A stretch of DNA of 64,000 nt from Paraspadella gotoi (taxonomy: Eukaryota; Chaetognatha). The notes under the pieces are model-generated. The model searched no databases, was not told the DNA's origin, and was given only the letters and a program-made list of their open reading frames with translations. Position 1 is the stretch's first letter. Each line of letters begins with the position of its first letter. The stretch lies in contig CM119267.1 of assembly GCA_051294375.1 (NCBI GenBank), positions 25,183,783-25,247,782 on the forward strand, given 5' to 3'. This document shows, piece after piece, positions 37,801 through 49,800 of this stretch. A program made the position numbers and the translations under genes.

Positions 37801-40800
37801 TTCCCGCCTCTACAAGCATAGTTTGGCGTTTCGTCCTCTAGCAATAAAGCTTTTAAGATATTTTAGCAAAAAAGTCCATTTTTTACCATTTTTTTTTCAT
37901 TTTTTCAAAGTTGGCAAGCATATACTGTAAATTTTTTTTTTTGAAAAAAAATGTTCAAAAAATCTTATGCATGTCATGGGCACCTTTTACACAATACCGT
38001 TTTTTGATTTCAAAACTTTTCATATATGGGCAAGCGTCTAATAAGGATCGTCGCAATTGCATAAGAAAAATCTGGATTGAAAATTTTGATATTAAAAATC
38101 AAACTTGAGAAAGAAAATTAATTTATTAACAGAAAGAAAAAAGGAAAGAATAAATATAAAGATAAGAATAGAAAGGAAAGAAAGAATAGAAAGGAAAGAT
38201 AAGAAATCAGAAGCGAATAGAAGAGGAATAAACAAAAAAAAAAAAACCAATGTTGCGATAGCAAAATGATAACATGCACAAATGACGATGCCTAATTTTA
38301 CGAGTTCAATCCTAATTGGGACTAAGCTCGTGAAAAAAAAAGCCAGAGTTTTTTTAATATATTCTTTACGTCCAATGTAGAAAGATTGGCAATATTGCTA
38401 TTGATAAGTTTAAAAAAAATCCGGACCATAAATATAGAAAATATTAAACAAATAATCTTCGGAAAAATCCACTCTTCTCTGAAAGATTTTTCTCCATAGA
38501 AGATTTTTTCCCGAATCTGCACTCCCGTTTGAAAACTCTTAGAATTCGATCATAAGCTCCTCTTTTTTACTTTTACTTTAAATAAAAATTTTACCAAAAA
38601 TTGGACTAATTCACTTTACCATGATCGTTTCATATTAAAAAAACTAAAATAAAAAATAAAGAAGAGCCCCCCCGCCCATTTCAGACATATGGCTATCGGA
38701 TTTTCTGAATTTCGAAGTTTATTGGTTAAAATCACAACATTGCCTTAAATGGTTTATATTGTATATTGCAAGTTGAAGAAATCCCTTTATTTTATATTAG
38801 AAAAAAAATGAGATGGGAAATGTTTTCCTGAGCGGACCCACGCCGGGACCAGTCCATTTAAACTGATGGTTTTGATTGTCAAAATGATGCTTAATCATGA
38901 AGAGTAAAAAAATGTGCAGCCCTTTCAGATGCAACAGGATCTGAATCGAGTCTTTTTACATCAATTTTATCGGAAATTTTCCCAGGACCGTTTATATTGT
39001 TTTGTAACAGATTTGACGAATCTCCATTGAAAAAATCTATTCCTCGATCTCTAAAAACGACGTCACACCTATCCTAATTCAATTTTTTTTTAATAAAACG
39101 CAGAGAGAGAGAGAGAGAGAGAAGAAGGCAAATCGTTTTTGGACGAATCAGCAGCGGACAGCAGCAGAGGCAGCAGGACAAAGAGAGAAAAAGAAAAACC
39201 TCTGCAGACTTTTTTCGATGAATCAGCCTGGCAAAAAGAGAGAGAGGAGAGCAGCCTTACATTATAATTCAAAAAGAGAAAAATGAGAGAAGGCACGACA
39301 TATAAAATAATAAAGCGAAATTGTTTTGCATAAAATGTAAACAAAACATATTTAATAACTGTCCTCACCCAATTTCAAGGACCCTCTGATTGAATGAGAA
39401 GCTGTTATATAAAATTTTCAGCTTCATACACCCAAATTTAATCATTGAAAAAAGGCGAGTCGATAAGTTGGAAACGTTGACGACCGACAACGCAAAACGA
39501 CGCCACTTATGTGCAAAACCACAGCAAAAATCGTCGCAAACGCAAAGCGAATTGCAACGATAAAAAAAGAAAAAACGCTTCTTGACAAATTTTAAAAATT
39601 TATAGAGAATCATATCTACAATTGGGCCTCACTTTTTCTCTTCTTTGCTCTCACTTATACACTCTATGTTGGTTTTTATTTACGCAGGAATGATTATCAT
39701 CGCCGTCATGAAGACTTACATCGCTCAATGATGACTATCATCACATCAACTTTTAATCTGAATGCGAATTATGATTCTATTCGAAACCCCCCCCCCACAT
39801 TAGCCTTTTGTCTCCCCCAAAAGCGACGGACCACCGCGCTGTGACCAGACTGAAAAACAGAAAACAAAAAAACAAAAAAAAGTAAAAACAAAGTATCTTC
39901 AATAATGTCTCTCCAAACTTTTATGCACTTGCTAAAAATTAAACTCGAAAATAAGTTTATTTTATTGCTTTTATATTTATATCTTTTTTTTTTTCTTCTG
40001 TTATAATTTTTTCACCCCAAATTAATTTTTTAGTATCAAAATTTATATAATAATAAATCAAAAATCAAAATCAGATTTTCTTATGCGATTGCGACGATAC
40101 CTTTATGCTTTTAAGATTTTTTTCCCCTGATTTTTTCATTAATTTTCTTTGAGAGTAACGTTCCGGCTGAGATCTCTTTAGGACTAAGCTCTGACGAACA
40201 AAAGCTGAGGTTTTTTAATATATTCTTTGACGGCAAGGTAGAATGATGGCCAATAATTGTCTATATTAAGTTCAAAAAAATCCGACCATAAATATTAGAA
40301 ATATTAACCAAAATCTTTCGGAAAATTCCACCCTTCTTTGGAAGCATTTTTGCCATAAAGATTTTTTCCCGAATCTGACTCCCGTGGTTGAAACTCTTAG
40401 AATTCCGATCAGTTAGTCCTCTTTTACTTTTACTTTAAATAAAAATTTCACCAAAATGCGACTAATTCACTTTACCATGATCGTATCATATAAAATAACC
40501 AATAAAATGTTAAATTTAAAAAATTTGAGAGCCCTTCAGACATTTGCTATCGGATTCCTGAATTCAAAGTTTATTGTTAAAATGACAACATACCTTTAAA
40601 TGTCGTTGACGATGTATTGAAGTGAAGAAATCCCTTTATTTTATATATAAAAATTGCTCAGAAAATATTTTCCCTGAGCGGACCAGTACATTTGAATCGA
40701 ATGGCTTCGATTGTCAAAATGATGGTTATTTGTCAAGAGAAAAAAAATGCGAGCCCTTCAGACGTAAAACAGGATCGGAATCGACTGTTTTTACATCTTA

Positions 40801-43800
40801 TTTTTTAACTGAATTTTTCCAGGGACGCGTTGACATATTTGGTAGTCAGATTACTTAACAAAATCTCCATTGAAAAAGTCTTCCTCGATTTCTAAGAACG
40901 ACGATAGACTCCTAGATCTCTACTTTTTAAGATTATTTTTTATTTTGTGACTGATCGGTGCATTAAAAAAAAAAATTTAATTAAAATATTAACTTATAGA
41001 ACCTGGTTCTAACTATTAAATCAGATGCGACAAGCACTGATCAAAAAACCATCCTCTACCACCCAAAGAATCAATTGTCTCTTCATAATACGCTTCTTGA
41101 AAGATTTGAGCCACAGCTTCAGTTCAAAATTAAAATTTGCTGCAATATATAGAATAAAAATATATTCATATATGAGCTACAGCACGTTTAACACAAGAGG
41201 TTAAAAATACTTTTCTTTTGCTCTAAAATTCTGTTTGAGTGCTTAGTAGTTATAACTGAGTAATTACTTTAAAAAATCACTTGCTTCGTAACGGATAGCC
41301 ATGGATTAACCAAATTTATACCAATAGTTCTTTTTTCCATGAATAATTATTTACTTATAATATCCTCCATTTTAAAAGGAAAGTAGTAAATGAAAACGAT
41401 TTCTCCGATTAACACCAACGTTATTTACTTAGTGATGTATTATTAAAACGCCTGTGGCTCTTAACTGCGATTATTGCAAAAACAAAGGAAAAGGAAAATG
41501 TCCTGATCTGTCATCGGTAAATAGAATCGGTAGTGTCTAAACTCTCATCTTCGCGACGGTCGTTGGAATGGCGGCCCTCGCTACCACAACACTGTTTTGA
41601 ACCCAAAAGTTTTTCGCGCCCATTCTCACTTTAGATGGGTTAACGTTATTATCATTATCATTTACTACGTTCAGGTGAATTTTGTTCCTTTTTTTGTTTA
41701 TATATATTTAAAATAAGTTTTATGAAAATAAAAGCAATACAGATTAGTGATTACATTAACGGACCTCAGTATCGGCGACTCGTGCGTAGGGAGCTCGAAT
41801 GTCGATCGTCACATGAGACGGAGTTTGAGTCACAACAAACGTGGGAGTCAGCATTTCGCCAATATAAAGTTTTATTTGTATTCACATTTGAATTCTTTTC
41901 ATTTAGTATTATTTCGGGTAATTATTTATGAGCGGATAATGGTTGAAGACTGTAATATACGTATATAAAACTGAACAGGTTCATTCAAAAAAACAATAAA
42001 AAGTAACAAAACAGAACAGTCACAAAACTCGAAAGAATAAAGGCCAGGAAGTGGTTCAGGTTTACTTTTGTTTCTCAAACGGAAAATAAGTACCCAACAT
42101 TCGTCAAAAAAATATTTCTTCTGTCATCATGGATTCAGAGTTCGTCATTTCCTCATCTTCCTCTTCCTTTCCTCTTCCCTCTTCTTCTTCCCGTCGGCCA
42201 ATGCAGAAGATATTCCATCGAGTATTGGTTCCCATTGCAGATTCTCTCCAACCCTTCCACTTGGTCGTCAGCGTCTTTTGCAAAGAGGTCCACGCCGCCT
42301 TCAACGTTGGTGCCGTCGACGGCCGCCGCCTTCAGTTCGGGCCCCCGCCCATAAGCGTCTCCAGATCCACCGTAAATAAAATCCAAGATGCGGCGATGAC
42401 TCGGCGAGGCGGGCGAGGTGATCGAGGGAGCGGACGGATCCGGTGAGAGGGAGGGAGCGGCGACGAAGGCCACGTCGCCGGGAGGTGGTCGCTTCCAACA
42501 CGCGACACACTAGGGCCTCGTCGTTAAGTTTGAGAGCGATGACGAGGGCCTTGGGAAAGTCGGGCTCCGGTCGAAGCGAAGACAGCGGGCGGCCGCGGCG
42601 CGGCTGGAGTGCCAGAGTCCAACTCGAAGGGATCGAAGGCCGACGTCGCATCGAGGAAAAGATGACGAGGCCATCGGTGGCGCAGGGCGGCGAATTGCGG
42701 ACCCGTCGGCGAAAAAGCTACGCCCGCCACGCGCGCCTCTGTTTGAGCGGCGTTCGCGAGGCGTCGCCTGACCGGACGCCAGGAAGGGAAGCGTGTGGAG
42801 GAGAGGAGTCGACGAGAGAGAGGGACCCGAACTCCGTCATCTGCGGAAATAAAAGTAAAATAAAAATTCAATAACAATTGCGAGATAATGTAAAGTTAAA
42901 AAAAAAAATGTCAACATTGTGGATAAAAACGACTAATTTCAGTGATTTTAAACCCGCAACAGGTGGATGGAATATATTTTTTTTTACTTTCTTTAAGCAG
43001 GAAAGCGTCATTCAGCATAACAATAGTAATCATTTATTTGTTAGCGCTAATGTATCGAGAAATACCATATAGTCATCAGTAATCAACAAAAAAATAAGTT
43101 CTTATTTATATGTAAACATTCTGTTTTCAATATTTTTTTTAAATGGGTAAAATAACAAAATTGTTAAGTTAAAATGGGTAAGCACATTTTTTAAGATTTG
43201 TTTTTCAAATCTGGTTGTTAAAAAGTTCTAGGTAAGAAAGTTAAAACACGGTATGGATAGTTTAGAAGGGGAGAATATTAAAATTAAGTCTGCGTTACTC
43301 TGTTGGTTTTCCAGCTCTGAACAAATCTTTCAGTTAAATAGATGGTTAAAGAAATTCAAGCTACAATGAATCTACACTGATATTGAAGAGTTGCAGCCTA
43401 ACAACGACTGCAATAATATTGAATTAAAATTTGATTAGCAATCTTAAAAACATTTGTAAAAATGTAATAGAGAGACATTTTGATAAACGTGTTCCAGTTA
43501 GAAAAGAATTCAGGGTTAAAGTTAAAAATGTTTCATTTGCAAGGCATACAAGTTGAAATTTAAAATGTCTCTCTATTACATTTTTCTAATTCAGTAATTA
43601 AAAATTCATAAAAAAATACAGAATGGATGGCCTTTTCGTTTGACCTGCACTCTTCAGATAGGTTTCTTTTATTTTATATTATAATTAAAACCGATATAAA
43701 ATTGGGGTAGAATGCATCAAATGCTTAAAGTGAATACATTTTCGGAATCGCCAGGGAGCTCAGCTTTCTGAATTTGTACTCCATTTCAGCCTATTTTGAA

Positions 43801-46800
43801 GTTTAATTGAATGAACCCTTTTTCTTAAACAAATTTAAAGTTGACTTTGAATTTAAGCTTTTCGTTGAATCAATCTTGACACTATTGCCCAACAGCAATA
43901 CCCAACAATAAGGCCCTCACCTGTCTCCTGTCAGAAACTGAGAGACGGCGTCCATGGATTCGTTGCGCTTACTTGAAACCTCCGCAGCAAAAGGCCCTCG
44001 GCACAAGAGTAGAGGCAGACAAACGGCTATCCCCCGCGCCAAAAGGCAGTCCCCATCGGCCGAGAAGCAGAGACTCTTGAAAGGACTTTGACTTGGCCAC
44101 CGTCTTGCCGGAGATTTTGTCAGAGTCGCGTCGACCGTAGCCGAGATCGTGTCGTCCCTCGAATAGAACCGATTTGGGAGGCTGAGTCGGGGTCCACAGC
44201 AGAATCTTGAAGGAAAAGATAGGAATTTTATAGCAAGACAAGTAGACAACGATTTCGCATGAACAAAATTACTACATGAAACAAAGTAGCCTAAAAAAAA
44301 ATTTGAAATCTGTTTTATGGTCAGAAAAAATTAGCTCACCTGAGCGTCCAAAGTGGCGACGGCGATCTAGAGCGCCGTCCATCCTCCAGGCCAACGCCGT
44401 CCCGTCGCGACCAGGTTGAAGATCTCCTTGGATCCTTTGCTCTCGAAGACGTCCCACGTGCGGAGCGACTTGTCCCACGATGTCGAGGCCAGAACGGCGG
44501 CGACTGGGAAAACCCGAGTCCTGAGCGGGAGATATATTTAAAAATTGTGAGGATCGATGTTTTAATTTTTTTTTAATATTTTTTAAATACAATTTTAAAA
44601 TAATAACCGGAAAGCGGTGCTTGGTGGCCGGTGAGAATTTCGAGCAGACGTCCTGTCTGCAGAGACCAGACGAAGACGTCGAAGGCATCGAGTCCGCCGG
44701 CGGCGACGACGTCGCCCGACGGGTCAATCGCCAGGCATGAGAACTGTTGGAGAAAACATTTAATTATTAAAAAATGTAATTCTAGTCTGAATGTAAAAAC
44801 ATATCAGACCTATTGAGGTAACGCCGTGAGCGAGCTTGTGCATTCTGACTTGCTATTTGTTATATATAACAAATTAATTTTTATATATTTATTATCATGG
44901 ACATAATATAAGCGTGAGATATTAAGCAAGTAGAAGGGAGACTATTTCTAAAACATACAAAAAAATAAAACTTATTATAAAATATTCAACTTTAACCATA
45001 CGTTACTACCCCGTGAGCCAAATCCGATGATACAAAATAAAAAAAAACTGTACGCCAATAAGAAAAATTTATAATACCATTTAGAAAGAAAAATCAATGA
45101 CGTTTTTAAAAAAATTCAAAAAATTGCTTAAAAACGCTTTAAAACATTCTAAAAATGCTATCCATTTCAATAACAAAAAATCTTAAAAGCATAAGGATCG
45201 TCGCAATTGCATAAGAAAAATAATCTGGATTGACGACAAATTTTGATACTAAAAAAATCCAATTTGAGAAAAATAAAGAAAATTAAAAAAAAAAAAAAAA
45301 AATCCACGAAAATCTCGGATGTAAATTGGGAATAAATGGCGATAATAAAAGTTTTTAGAGGGAAAAAATTAATCAGAGAGAGAGAGAGTAGGAAGCCAAA
45401 TCATTTTCAGCAGCAGAGGCACCCAAAAAAAAAAAGAAAGATATCAAAAGGCAGCAGCAGAAGCAGCAAGAGAAAGAGAGAAAAAGAATAAGCCCCAAAG
45501 GAGCCAGCTGCAGACTCGTATTTTTCCCCTATGATTATGAATCAGTGACAAGGGAAAAGGAGGAGAGAGACATGTAATTTATTTTTCCGAATGGAACCGG
45601 GATTCTTCATGGTTCTTCCCCACCAACAAGTGAGCATCTGCTCTGCAAACGCGACAAAAAAAGAGAAGAGGAAATCCTCCTCTTCCCCGCCTTTTCTCTT
45701 CCCCTCCCGTACGCTACCTCAGTACGCCGTCACGAGACAGAATCACTCGTAACCAAGCAAACCAAGAGGGGAACCGCGAAGACTTCCGGTGAAGCACCAC
45801 GCCCACTTGACCGGACGTCGTAGAAGGGGGATGAGAAACCGCAAAAAAACCAGTCCATGGACGAAAACCGGGTTGAGAAACTGACGGCCGGACGAGGCAA
45901 CGGCCGAAAGAGCTGTCGGGCGATCAGACGGCGTCCTTTGACGTCCCTGGAGCCCCCCCCTACGCTTGGGAGGCGGTGAAGACTTGCGAGGCCGGTAGGG
46001 ACGGCGAGCGGGACTACGCGGACTGCCACGCCCACGCTTGCGGTGAGCAGAACAGGCGCAATTGTGTGGTGCCCCGGAGCGGAGAAGCGAAGAATGAACG
46101 CTTGAGTGACGTCTGTCTCCAAAAAGAATGCCGTGTAGGGCGGAGAACTGGACAACTGTCTTGAGATCCGAAGGGGCAGCGTCGACAACTAAGCGCCGAG
46201 ACTCGGAGAGAGCCAAACCAAAAATCGCCACCAAACCCAACGAGGCGTCCTCAAGGGGCTTGGCAAGATCGTCAAGGTGGCCTGCGTCCACTGCACCGGG
46301 CCCCTCGAGCAAAGGGCCTCGACCATGAGGCAGAGAGCGTCAGCGACAAAAAGGACAGCATGAGCGGACGCTCGCGCGTCTCTCATGATGCGCTCAAAAG
46401 CCTTGAAAGCGTGTCATCTTGGAGTCCTTCCGAACGGCGTCGAACTGAGCGGCAAGGCAACTCTCTTGAGCAGGAGGACGAAATTCTGCCGGCGAAGAGC
46501 AATCCGACCAGCACCTGAAACGCGTGTTGGCGGAAAACACGTCCCACGACGGTAAAAGAACATCGTCCTGGCCAACTCTGCGCAAGACCCTCCACTGCTG
46601 TAAGACCCACTCCGAAGGCTGTACAGAGGCACGACGAGACAGGAAGTTGTCAAACCCCTCAACAGACTCTTCAGAGGAACCCTCTTCTGATCCCGAAACG
46701 GAGGCATCGTCGTTGACTCGCGCAGGTGGGGCTCGACGAGGAAGGCGTGACACCCTCTGAGCGTGAAGGCCGATCCGCCGCCGAAGAGGCCGCCAAAGAA

Positions 46801-49800
46801 CACGAAGACTCCAAGTCACTGGCGCACAAACGAAGACCGACGAAGAACGGCGAATGGCAAACGGGCGTCCAGCATGAAGAAAATGTACATGGAAAAAAGA
46901 GAAATCATTGAAAAATGACAGTCTCAAAAAGAACCCCAAAAACCACCCCACCAAACAAGAACAAGCGAGCCTGAGCCGCCCTCCACCACCGTGGTGCCAG
47001 GGGTGGACAGTGGGTGGTTGTTGGTGGGAAGAACCATGAAGAATCCCGGTTCCATTCGGAACCATAAATTCTATCATGTAGTTCTTCTCCACCAACAAGT
47101 GAGCCTGTAACAAGACCAGGCGAAGGCCCGACAAAAACAAACAAAGTCGAGTTAGGTGGGGCACAGGAGGAAAATCCCTCTGTACGCCAAATGTACGCCA
47201 AAAAAAGGCGAAAAACCAAAAAAACGAAAAAAAAGAGAAATCGCCGAAGACTCTCCAACTCGGAACGAGAACGAGCGGCGAAACTCCTTAAATTTGCGAC
47301 GAACGCTAGAGAAAGCGTTGCTAATTTGGAGAAGAACTGCCTCCATCTGAGAAGGCACGGCCTCGGCCTGACCAGAACAGCCCGGAATGGCTGGCGGTGG
47401 AGGCGGCGGCGGAAGAGACATGAGGGTAGACGAGTTGAAAAACATGCGCCTCAGTCCAAAAAACGGAGAGTACTGGACAAACAAGGGGGCCGAAAACAAA
47501 GTTCTTCCCCCTGCAGCCGTACTGTGAGCACTGGGCAAACAAGGGTCGAGTCAAGGCTCTTCCCCCTGCAGCCGCGCAGTGTGCGTCGAGGCAAGCGAGA
47601 GGGCTGAGTCAAGGCTCTTCCCTCCGAAGCCAGCACAATGAAGACGGAGAAGATGGCGGCCGTGAAGAGAGAACTTCAAACAGCCACGTGTCGAAGAATA
47701 TCTGTATTCTGAACTTAGGAGTCTACGTCGTCTTAGAGATCGAGGAAGACTTTTTCAATGGAGATTTTCGTTCAAATCTGACTACCAAACAATATAAACG
47801 CTCCTGGTAAAAATTCTGTAAAATATCGATGTAAAAACACTTGATTCTGATCCTGTTGCATCTGAAGGGCTCGCATTTTTTTTCTCTTTTCAAATCATCA
47901 ACATCTTGATATCAAACAAGCTAGAACAAATAGACTGCTTCTGGACGGAAAAATTTTCCATCTCTGATTTATATAGAAATGAAAGGGATTTTTTTCCTTG
48001 AAAACGATATAAACGTGACTGAGGGATGTTCCTGTTCAACAAATGAGGTCCAATTTTGAATCCTTTGGCAAAGTGTCTGAAGGGCTCTCAAAATTTTTCT
48101 TTACATTTTATTGGTTATTTTGATATGATACGATCATGGTAAAGTGAATTAGTCCATTTTGGTGAAATTTTTATTTAAAGTAAAAGTAAAAGAGGAGCAA
48201 ACGATCGGAATTCTAAAGTTTCCAACCGGGAGTCAGATTCGGGAAAAATCTTCTATGGCGAAAATCTTCCAAAGAAGGGTGAATTTTCCGGAGATTTTGG
48301 TTAATATTTTCTATATTTATGGTCGGATTTTTTTGAAACTTAATATTAACAATATTGCCATCATTCTACCTTGGCCGGTATAAGAATATATTAAAAAAAC
48401 CTCAGGCTTTGTTCGTCAGAGCTTAGTCCTACTGAACTCCAAAAAACAGAGAAACGAAAAATATGCAGAATTATTCAACAAAAATAATCAAAAAATATAT
48501 TTTCAAAAAAAACCGAGAGACTGTGAGCGCAAAAGCGCGAACAGAAGAAGTGATTCTGTCTCGTGACGGCGTACTGAGGTAGCGTACGGGAGGGGGAAGA
48601 GAAGGCGGGGAAGAGAAGGCGGGGAGGAGGAGGATTTCCTCTTCTTTTTTCTCTCGGGAGATGTCGCGTTTGCAGAGCAGAAGCTCACTTGTTGGTGGGG
48701 AAGAACTACATGATAGAATTAAAAGAGAAAAGAGAGAGAGAAAGAAATATGAAAATAAAAGAGAGAAAATTTGTTTGTTTTGATAAAATATAAACGAAAC
48801 ATATTTAATAACTGTCCAAACTCAATTTTAAGCACATCGATGATGAGAAGCTGTATATAAATTTTCAGCTTCATATACCCAAATTTAATCATAAAAAAGG
48901 CGATCTATAATTTGGAACGCCAACGACGACGACGCCACTTATGGGCAAAAGCGTTATATATTTATAATTCTTTTTTAAAAATTATTTCATTAAGTTGGTC
49001 AAAAATGTAAAGAACTATATTTAAGATGCTGATTTTCCAGTTTAAAAATATAGTTTTTTTGTAATTTTAACATACTTAATGACATAATTTTCGAAAAAGG
49101 TTTATATTTTCTTTTATCAACTTTTTACGAGGAATCTGAATCTATTCTCAGAAATTTAAAAAAAGCATTTTAAAATTTTGACATTATATAAGGGTATTAG
49201 TATATACGAAATAAGCTGACTGGGCTACTATATTTGTAAAAAAAGAAAAATAACTACAGATTAGTATTTAGTATTTACTAATATGATAGTTTTCAATATA
49301 TAACTGCTAAAGTTTGATTACAAACTTTCACTTCACCCTAGTAGGGAACAGTCATAGGGACTGACCAATCAGCGAGCTCCGTTAAAAATACTTGATCAAT
49401 AAGATTCTTGGTAACGGCAAAAATGGCACCAAACAACCGAGAGACTATTTCGTAACAAATACAAATTTAGGAGGACTCTTTCCACAAAAGAGCCACCGAG
49501 ATTCCTGTCAAACCTGAACCGGTTTCGGCGAAGTGAGCGTCTTGAAGTTGCGGTACCGCTTTAGATCGAAGGCTCGAACCGTTCCGTCAAGCGAGGCCGA
49601 GAGGACCGCCTTTCCGTTAGGGACGAAGACAACGTCGACGACGCCGGCCGAGTGTTCCGAAAAGGTCACGTGACTGAATCCCGTCGCCGCCCGCCAGAGC
49701 TTGACCCTTCCGTCCGCCCCGCCGGTCGCCAAGTGGAGTCCATCGCGGGAGTAGGCAAGGCAGGTCATGTCGTCAAAGTGGCCCTTTGTTAAGAATTAAG

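Larger units (their letters stand above)
41212..47640 (+). repeat. Duplicated block B
   Basis: Direct copy of block A. Differences are one-base indels in the PWP2 exons, an extra insertion of about 0.83 kb at 42996-43826, and a complete transposon interior where A has N-runs. Its right flank continues uninterrupted to PWP2 exon 6 at 49783, so B occupies the expected genomic place of PWP2 exons 7-10. Confidence 0.9.

Noticed and set aside
42104-44743. PWP2 pseudogene by tandem duplication
   Set aside because: Kept only as a label: equal-quality non-coding flanks, swapped error patterns and N-joins favour an allelic or assembly duplicate.
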